Below the pieces are notes generated by a model, which had not been told where the DNA came from, ran no database searches, and saw nothing but the letters and a program-made list of their open reading frames with translations. From Corylus avellana (Eukaryota > Streptophyta > Magnoliopsida > Fagales > Betulaceae): a stretch of DNA of 64,000 nt. How positions within the stretch are numbered: position 1 is the stretch's first letter; each line of letters begins with the position of its first letter. Below are positions 56,566 through 64,000 of the stretch, piece by piece. The translations under genes and the position numbers were made by a program. The stretch covers positions 2,028,583 through 2,092,582 of the forward strand of contig NC_081545.1 in assembly GCF_901000735.1 (NCBI RefSeq), written 5' to 3'.

Positions 56566-58690
56566 GTATCTACATAATCCAATTTTGATGGATTTAATCA
56601 ATTCCACGCAATAGAACTGCATTATTGCACTGCAATAAGGCCCGTTTGGATCTCACATTTCCACCCAACTGAAATGTCCAATCATCTATTTGAGAGGTGA
56701 AACTCGAACAAACCCTCACATGAAATTGCCTTTGTCACATATATTGCACGGAATCCTTGTCCAAGTGACATAACGTTTTACTCTAAAGTTATTTGTTTTT
56801 TCCTCCTTGGTCCGAAAAGAAGAAAGCTATGTTGAACCTAAAATGGGTAGAAGTTGGGAAAAATAAAAAAAATCAATCATGCATGCCTAACAAATCCAAA
56901 AATAAAAGGCAACCAAGTTTTTCTAGGCCGGTGTCAAAGCATGTGTACCCACATCATCGATGGGTACAATTTCATTTTTTATGTTTTTTGTTCTATGCAC
57001 CAATGGGTATAATTTGCTTGGAAGAAACGAATGAAATACTGACGTGGCCAATTAAATGGTCCATGAACTTGTGCCGCCCAAAGGAAGCAGCCCTTCTTTA
57101 TCTAATCAAAAGGTGGCAGACCCCATGGCCCCGTATGAATATCGACTGATTTTGACTCTCATGACTTGGAGTCGGGACCCACTTTTCGCACATCTGTTTG
57201 GCTGAATTGGAAGCACAGTCATGGATGACTGTGCAGAGGAGAAATTTTTAATGCTACTTTTAAGCAAATAAAATTTGCAATATGGTCCTAAAATAATAGC
57301 TCAATCAGTCAAAAAAAAAAAAAAAAAACTATTGGCGATGCTTGGAGGTATGACGGGATTGTTTAAGCCCGGGAAAGGTGGCTTTGATACCATGTTGAAG
57401 TTTGTGAAAAAAAAAATGTAAAATTTGAAAATAATAACGGAAGCTAGAGAGAAAGCACAAAGATAGACAAATAACTACATGCAGTTAGTTTAGTATTAAA
57501 CATCTACATCCACTACTCTATAAAGGCTACATTGTACTTGAATGAGAGCGTGTTCGGATACGCGTTTAATATTAAAAGTCTGTTTGAAAAAAAAAAAAAA
57601 AAAAAAGAGTGCTTGTTTGGTAAAAAGAATTGAAAACATTTTTAAGAGTTCAAAAAACTCAAAAATGGTCAAAACGCACTTTTGACAACAGCTTAAAAAT
57701 AAGCTTTTGCCAAAAAACGCTTTTTAACTTAAAAGTTTTATTTCTTAAACATACTCTTTGACTTTAAATCAATGTATACAAATAAACTTAAATCGTTTTA
57801 TACAAACAAACATAAATTGACTTATACTAACAAAAAAAAAAATCAACCATATAAATATCATAATATATTCTTTTAACAGTTTAGAAAAATGTCATATATA
57901 GATCTATTAATTTCTGTTTATAGACTTTTCACAATCTAAGTCTATATTAGCGACTAATCTTTGATTCTCAATTTCTCATCTTCTTTGGTTTTATGCTCAA
58001 AACTATAATTGAGTTGACATTTAAATGAAACGAATAACAATATTGGTAAACTTCTGATTAAAAAGTGGACAAATTTTAATGACATCAAAATTATATCACG
58101 TATCTCATGAATTAAAGCACTTGCAGATAGATTAACTACATAATTATTGAAATATTTCCACAAACAATTATATTAATAAACACACAACTATTGACAAAGT
58201 TTTATTTCAAACTAGATCAGTAGAAATTTTTCAAACTTATTCTATTAATTAAGCTAATATTTGTCCTTAGAAAATCACATTCTCCAACTTTGACTCTAAG
58301 TATATACATGTCAGTTTATATTAAAAATTAATATAAAAATCATATGCATTAAAAACGTACATGTCAATTAATAAACATCAAACTTGCCCACGATTAATCT
58401 AAAGTGACAAATATCAAACTTGCTCACAATGGATAGAGACCTCTAACAATTTTACTGTCTCGATTATTAATAATATGTACATTGAGAAAGCTCCTATGAG
58501 ACTGATCACTTGTCGGAACACGTTTTGGACAGTCTGCCTACTTATTAGAGCAGGTAAGCCCAATAAAATTATTTTTACATTTTCTGATCAAATTGTTAGA
58601 AATCGGTATCGGCTTATGCTTATGATTAATCTAATGTTACTGTACCATAGATTAGAAACAGAAAACAACGTACGGTAGCAGCAGCTGATG
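56566..58690. other. Intergenic stretch, no supported gene
   Basis: The part 56640-57240 is less AT-rich and promoter-like (GACGTGGCC near 57042) without coding sequence. A dispersed-repeat fragment is at 57545-57740. From 57740 to 58690 it is AT-rich with no signature. Confidence 0.4.
57381..57400 (-). mobile_element. LTR-retrotransposon PBS/LTR-end fragment
   Basis: On the minus strand an LTR-like end CTTCAACA is followed by TGGTATCAAAGCC, the usual initiator Met-tRNA primer-binding site. The extent of the LTR and of any internal region could not be established. Confidence 0.35.
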
Positions 58691-58854
58691 ATGCCTCGGT
58701 ATTCATGGGTGTGTAGGCCATGATTGATGTCCTACGTGCCGTTCCCACTGTAAAGTTGGCAGACATGACTGCTTTTGGGCCTGAGTTGGGCGGTGGGAGG
58801 CCCCACAGAAGTGGAGCCCACAGCAGATCCAGATCTCTCCTTTGCCAATAGGAG

Positions 58855-58895
58855 GATGACACGTGGCATGCACGTCACCGACCACGTGTGGGCTG
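58855..58895. promoter_or_regulatory. Cluster of G-box/ABRE motifs
   Basis: ACACGTGGC (58859-58867), CACGTC (58871-58876) and the palindromic CCACGTGTGG (58882-58891) lie within 35 bases, close to a CCAAT (58844). It sits in a GC-rich island (about 58690-59040) unlike its surroundings. Such clusters bind bZIP/bHLH factors in light- or ABA-regulated promoters. No adjacent gene was recognised. Confidence 0.4.
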
Positions 58896-59070
58896 CTGTC
58901 TCAGGGTCTTTGTTGGATGTGATTGGGGCCTCCCGATTCAAATGTGAGGAGCCACTTGATGATCATGGCCGTTTGGACAGGTTGGAGAATGAGGTTGTTC
59001 GTGGCACATCAATCTCTGTCATGGTTAATCTTGTTTGGAATTAGTTGTTTTCGGTTCAACGCCTGGATGA

Positions 59071-59186
59071 TGGCTGCTTGGCGACCTCAGTGGGTGATTA
59101 AGGCTATGTTTATTTGCGGCTAGATTCCTGGCTGCTTGGCGACCTCAGTGGGTGATTAAGGCTATGTTTGTTTGCCACTAGATTCT
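59071..59186. repeat. 58-bp tandem duplication
   Basis: Two copies (59071-59128 and 59129-59186) start TGGCTGCTTGGCGACCTCAG and differ at four or five positions. Confidence 0.85.
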
Positions 59187-59189
59187 TGT

Positions 59190-62160
59190 TAATTTGTTAA
59201 TTGAATTGTCAGTAATTTGGACGGTAAATATGTTAGGATTTTTATGAAGTCTATTTGTCCAAACAAGTGAACTGGTCATCGAGATCAGTTCAAACCAGGT
59301 ATAAGCTTTTTTGCGTTTACCATTCGATTTGCTAACGATATATCAAAATTATTGGATCTAGATCTATATCATGCTAAAAAATGTATTTTGACAAAAACTT
59401 AAAATTAAAGTTTTTGCCAAAAAAACGTTTTCTAACTTGAAAACTGTATTTCTCAAACACAGTCTTAATCATACTTTTAGTTATACCAAAGTCCCCCATT
59501 TCTTCAACTTATAAGATGTATTTTGTTGAGCACATCATAACATCTTCTTTTTTTTTATCCTAAGAATTTGAGTGCACAGCAGCTTGTTGTGTACTAAAAC
59601 GGTGGTTAAAATTTAAAATAATAAATAAATGATTATTATGTCGTGGGATCACCTCAACTCACATGTAATATGTTTTCCAATTGTTTGAGATTCGAACTCC
59701 CGGCTGCCAAATACTTTTATTTGTTTTTTGCTGAAAGGGTTACAGTACTGAGAAAATGGTGGACTCCTCAACAACGTACCCAAATACTTGCAATAGCAAA
59801 GCTCAAGTACCTGGAATTTACATGCCATGGTGGAATAGGGTACTTAACATTTCAAGTGAAATAGAGAAAATATGTTTTATGGTTCTGATTTTGTTTTATT
59901 GCATCTAATAATATATATTACTAGATCTGTAAAATTTAATATAAACCATAAAATGAATCATCTCCGTTTCAAGTAAAACGAAGATAATCTTTAAACGTAC
60001 AGTAATCTCATGTGATCAAGTGTGCATACCAGATTTCTTATTATCTTCTTTGATTATTATTGTATGCACTGACCCTTACAAGATTTGCCATCAAATAGCT
60101 CGACACCTTTCTTGATATATGTTTCCTACCACAGAAAAACGGGGAGAGCTCATAATTGCCCCCAAGAAGGCACCCTCTTTATAGGTTTTTTTTTTTTTTT
60201 TGGGGGGGGGGGGTTTTCTTTTGTTTGCACTGTAAAATATATAAGTATAAAATTATATAAGTCGACCTTAACTTGATTCATTTAATTAAACGGGTCAGTC
60301 TTCTCAATCACAACTCGCTAATTTTGTGTCGGTTTCGTGTGTCGTGCTAAAAATTATCAGTCGTAAATGTCACATGTTAAGACACAAGTATAAGATTATA
60401 TCAAATTCATGAATCTGTCAAAAAATATTTAGACTCTTAAAATAATTTAGCTTTATCAACCCAGATCATCATTAGACAGTGGTGAACCTTCCAGTGGGGG
60501 TTTAACAGGGCTTATGAAAGACAATATGGGTTAGTTGAATGAAAAGAGGTGAGAGGGCCAACATGGCACTTGTGGATTGGGTTCAATTCCACCAATTACA
60601 GCTCAGCTTTACGCCATCGTATGAGCCCAACATGTTTCAAGGAGGTCCGGCCAGTAAGGCCTTTCTATTATGAATTAAATAAAACTCGTCTTCCTGTTGT
60701 TTTTTTCTTGTTTCTTTTTTTTTTTTTTTTTTTCCTCTTTAATAAGTACCACGTGGCTAGTACTTAACCGTTTAAATTTTAGCGATTATCATGATAAGTG
60801 TTAGTAGACTGTCATATTAATTTGTAAGCGTAGTAAGTGTCATGGGGGCTACCACATGGCAATCTGTGTTTGATATAGTAAGTGCATGTTGCGTACGTGG
60901 ATTGTTATGTCGGTTTATAAAAAAATTTGTGGTAAATTTTATAGTATTTATAACGGCACTCTTCAAAATGTTACTCAGTATTTTTAAGTAGTGTCTATCT
61001 TTTAGCATTCTCTTTGTTCTTTGGCAAAGTAAGCAAACAAGGGAATGTGAGTGCGCCACGTCAACAAGAATGCTAGGAGAAGGGCACTTGCGAATACTGA
61101 GCAGCATTTCTCTATTGTATTTGATATATTCATTCCAACTTTTGTGGATATGGCTTAAGTGTTATTTCAATGGTCCAAATTTGGATTCTCTCTCTCTCTA
61201 CTAAAGATGTTGATAGTTGAGTTATTCATGTATGTGTATAAAAGAATTAAGTCCCACATTTGATAGATGTAAGAAATGTGAGTGGTTAATATAACATAAT
61301 TACATCCAAACTCATTGACTTAAGCTTTTAAGTTATCTGATATCGCAACATATTATATTATAATCTCACTAAAACACTTCCCAATATAGGGTGGAATTGA
61401 GATAGAGGGTTAAAATCGTTGCCCTTGTGAAAATTGTGACGAGGAGCGTCCAGCAGTAGTACTGAAATTAAAGAGACTCATCATGATGGTTCAAATTCGA
61501 AGAAAGTGTAAAAGAAGCATCAGAAAAATCCAGCCAATTTAAGAGACTAATTATTCTAAATAAATAAATAATATAAAGAGTTTGAATATGAAGGCATGAA
61601 TTCTAAGCTTGTTCAAGAATATATCTACGTGCGATGGCTTCTATAAATATATCTTGTTTTGTAGTGACTTTTGGGGAGATCATCATTTTTTCAATTAATT
61701 CTCAAACATTGAGCTGCTTCAATTATACTTATTGGTTTACAACTCATTTTACCACCTTCACTTCTTCCATCATATATATATATATATATATGGAAAATTA
61801 TATGAAAATAAAAATAAAAGGTGAGCAACTCAAACAAGAGCTTTGAAACAACTAGAAATCAGTAAAATAAACTTAAAAACTACTGAGAATGAGTAAAATA
61901 AATAACAAAACCCATAAAAAATTTGGGGCCGCCACTAAAGGCGATAAGTAAAGGCAAAGTTCCGTTGCTGAATCAACGAAATAACTAGCTATAACAAAGT
62001 GATTTTTTTCTAAGCAGCTATAACAAAGTGATTAGTTGTGAAAGGAAACAGATTTTAAATATAAATGCAATAAAAACTATTTTTGACATTTGTAACCATA
62101 TAGCCAGTCATATCCACATTGTAATAACCGGAAAACACCACATTTGTATTATCAAGTTAA
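59190..62160. other. Intergenic stretch, no supported gene
   Basis: This holds dispersed-repeat fragments (59380-59470), T/G homopolymers (60187-60214), a poly-T tract at about 60716-60733 and an (AT)n microsatellite at 61770-61791. A fragment at 60290-60370 (GGGTCAGTC...GTGTCGGTTTCGTGTGTCGTG) resembles plant retrotransposon LTR sequence. No coding signature. Confidence 0.4.
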
Positions 62161-62175
62161 AAGGACTAGTTAAGT

Positions 62176-62313
62176 TGTCCTTAAGGCATAGCTCAATCGA
62201 TTGGAGATTGCGCCTCATAAAACGGAATTCACTAGTTTTTTATGCATTTACCTCGCGAAACCCGTGGTTTTCCTCCCCTTTTGTGGACATGTCAAAAAAA
62301 AAAAAAAAAAAGA
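62176..62313 (+). mobile_element. tRNA-derived SINE with 12-bp target duplication
   Basis: It contains the A-box-like TAGCTCAATCGATTGGAGA, a degenerate B-box region near 62230 and a terminal poly-A. It is flanked by GACTAGTTAAGT (62164-62175) and GACTAATTAAGT (62314-62325), identical in 11 of 12 positions. No coding capacity, as expected for a SINE. Confidence 0.8.
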
Positions 62314-62727
62314 GACTAATTAAGTGATAGTTATGGTGTGTTTGGTTCATTGGAGTGATGATAATTTAGGAATTTGAATGAATATTATTGGGAATACAAG
62401 AAGTTAGAATGGAATAACCATTCTTATTAATTTGTTTAGTGACAACACATGAATGACATATACATATATAGACTCGATAATGAAATAACTATTCTTACGG
62501 AATACCTATAATGGTATTTGGTTTAGCTACCATTACCGAGACGAATAGTTATTCCCCTAAAATGAATATTATCAAAAAATCATTAGTCGTTTGCATTCGG
62601 GTCTCCCCTATGGGTGGCTGCGACCACTAGATCAGGTGGTCCGCCACCCTTGCATAGTGGTGGTGTGGGGGCCTACTAGGAGAAGAGGGGTGCTATTCTT
62701 GTGTTATTTTTATAAGTAAGAATATTG

Positions 62728-62761
<34 letters not shown>

Positions 62762-62783
62762 GAAATTAGATTCCATCCTAATT

Positions 62784-62933
62784 AGAGAGACTTCCTCGAG
62801 TCCTCCAAAATGTAATGACTTTTAAAATCACCAATAGATCAAAATGCAATAATCATAATCTCAAATTTAATAGTAAATTTAAAAGCTATAATCACATCAT
62901 ATTTAGGAGGACTCTCCTTATAACATTACTCGT
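62784..62933. mobile_element. MITE of the 10132 family
   Basis: Arms with CTTCCTCGAGTCCTCC...TGACTTTTAAAATCACC on the left are mirrored on the right by AGGAGGACTCTCC, then AACATTACTCGTC. The inner motif and right end match those of 10132-10301 and 23902-24087. A poly-A tract of about 30 bases lies just upstream at 62727-62758. Confidence 0.55.
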
Positions 62934-63109
62934 CATTTTACTTTCCCTTTCTGAAGCAAATAGAGTCTATTCATGTATGTCAAACATGCCTTTAAAGTTT
63001 CTTATAATTATTTATAAAGTTTAGTCTCACTTTTTACTGTGCATGTAAAGTTGAAAAAAAGTATTTGTCTATATTGGATTGGTTCATATGGTCCTTGAGC
63101 TAGGTTCAC

Positions 63110-63540
63110 AGGAAGGATGAAAATGCGGTTACGATTAACGGTTATTGACTAAAACCGCTAACTATAATTGCCTAGGCGGTTAATAAAATTCACTAATTGC
63201 CTCTACTAACTGCATATGCGGTGTATCGCCTAAGCGGTTAGCAGTTAATAATCTTAATAACCGCTAATTGTTTTTTAAAGAAAAAATAAAAAGTTAATTT
63301 TTTTTTTTTTTAAAAAAAAAACAAAACAAAACGACATCATTTCTAGATTTTTATATATATTTAAATATAAAAACGACATTGTTTCATATATATATATATA
63401 TAAAGGCGGTTAGCAGTTAACGGTTTTTTCAAAACCTAAAACTGTTAACCATAACAGCATAGGTGATTAGTGGTTTTTCTTAACCGCCTTAAAAAATGAT
63501 TAATAATCAACGGTTAGCGAACAATTAATAACTACCAACA
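63110..63540. repeat. Cluster of GCGGTTA/TAACCGC motifs
   Basis: More than ten occurrences of CGGTTA, GCGGTTAGCAGTTAA and complements lie in both orientations around an AT-rich centre, with mirrored outer parts (GGTTACGATTAACGGTTATT against AACGGTTAGCGAACAATTAA). The arrangement suggests a hAT-like non-autonomous element with subterminal repeats. A shorter relative is at 14490-14620. Termini and duplication are not defined. Confidence 0.45.
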
Positions 63541-63544
63541 TTTT

Positions 63545-64000
63545 CACTCCTATTTGACCGGGCACATATACATGGTTTCATATGAATCTTGAGCCAGGCT
63601 CACAGCCTCACATGGAGCACATCTATACATTTTCATGCCCTTTTTCCACCCCACCAAAAGTTGATGCTAACCAACCTAAACCAGAGGGGTCAATGCCAGT
63701 GGGCCTAGAGAATGACCCTTCAATCACTCCCAACTTTAGTCAATTCCAGCTCTTTGATTTTCCACCAATCCACAACTGTAGCAATTGAATTTGACCGTTA
63801 CAACCAAATTTTGAAGAATTCATTATCCAATTACAATAAAAAATTGAAAGAAACGCTAAGGATTTGTTTGGCTACCACGCTGTCACGCAATTCTTACCTT
63901 TTTCTTTGGGTTTGAGTATTGGAAAGGTTGTTAAGACTAGAGAGTCATACCCATTAGAGAAATAAGAAATTATAAACAATTTAAAACGTTGCTTTTTTCA
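63545..64000. other. Right-edge intergenic stretch
   Basis: No supported gene. A short frame around 63582-63788 is open but has no recognisable motif and no clear start context. Confidence 0.35.

Noticed and set aside
62140..62250. tRNA gene candidate
   Set aside because: The A-box-like motif is followed by a degenerate B box and no cloverleaf or CCA-compatible acceptor stem; flanking duplications and poly-A show it is a SINE.

Overview
This is nuclear DNA of a flowering plant. It is about two-thirds A+T, genes are sparse and interrupted by GT/AG introns, and transposable-element debris of plant type is dense. F-box/FBA proteins, a RALF-like peptide, a Hev b 5/pKIWI501-like acidic protein and Ty1-copia, hAT, TRIM, SINE and MITE elements point to a eudicot, probably a woody rosid. 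The abundant GGGGTGG...CCACCCC palindromes are, as an impression only, reminiscent of Fagales-type genomes. No species can be named from the sequence alone.

Region 1 (1-14.3 kb) is a tandem array on the minus strand. Three F-box/FBA genes (one cut by the left edge, two intact) alternate with two short coiled-coil ORFs. The roughly 5-6 kb units (about 1.57-6.7 kb and 8.59-14.2 kb) are recognisable copies over most of their length. Several small elements (a 120-bp MITE, a 170-bp MITE, a SINE) are present only in the second unit, so the other unit shows the empty sites.

Region 2 (14.5-24.1 kb) is a transposon nest. A palindromic TIR element is followed by a decayed minus-strand copia element. 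Inside that lies an internally deleted plus-strand copia element (identical ATCAT target duplications), and inside its left LTR lies a non-autonomous hAT. The nest sits in a non-coding, gene-like unit that has a second copy at 22.1-23.8 kb.

Region 3 (24.9-41.3 kb) carries three host genes: a 134-aa Pro-rich/basic/coiled-coil protein of unknown function (minus), an intact F-box protein of the Arabidopsis At3g07870 type (plus), and a four-exon minus-strand gene for a 168-aa conserved protein of unknown function that I assembled from splice signals. Between them is very AT-rich sequence with large inverted-repeat MITEs.

Region 4 (42.37-51.51 kb) is the most interesting part. A hAT element of about 9.1 kb appears to be bounded by perfect 8-bp CTTAAAAT duplications. 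It contains a copied first exon of a homocysteine S-methyltransferase gene, a decayed BED-finger/hAT transposase, tandem repeats, a complete TRIM retrotransposon and an intact RALF-like signalling-peptide ORF. Either the element picked up host genes, or host DNA was inserted into it.

Region 5 (51.5-64 kb) holds a three-exon Hev b 5-like gene (minus) with a SINE-like insertion in intron 1. The rest is MITEs, a SINE with a 12-bp target duplication, a G-box/ABRE-rich GC island and otherwise AT-rich sequence with no gene I can support.
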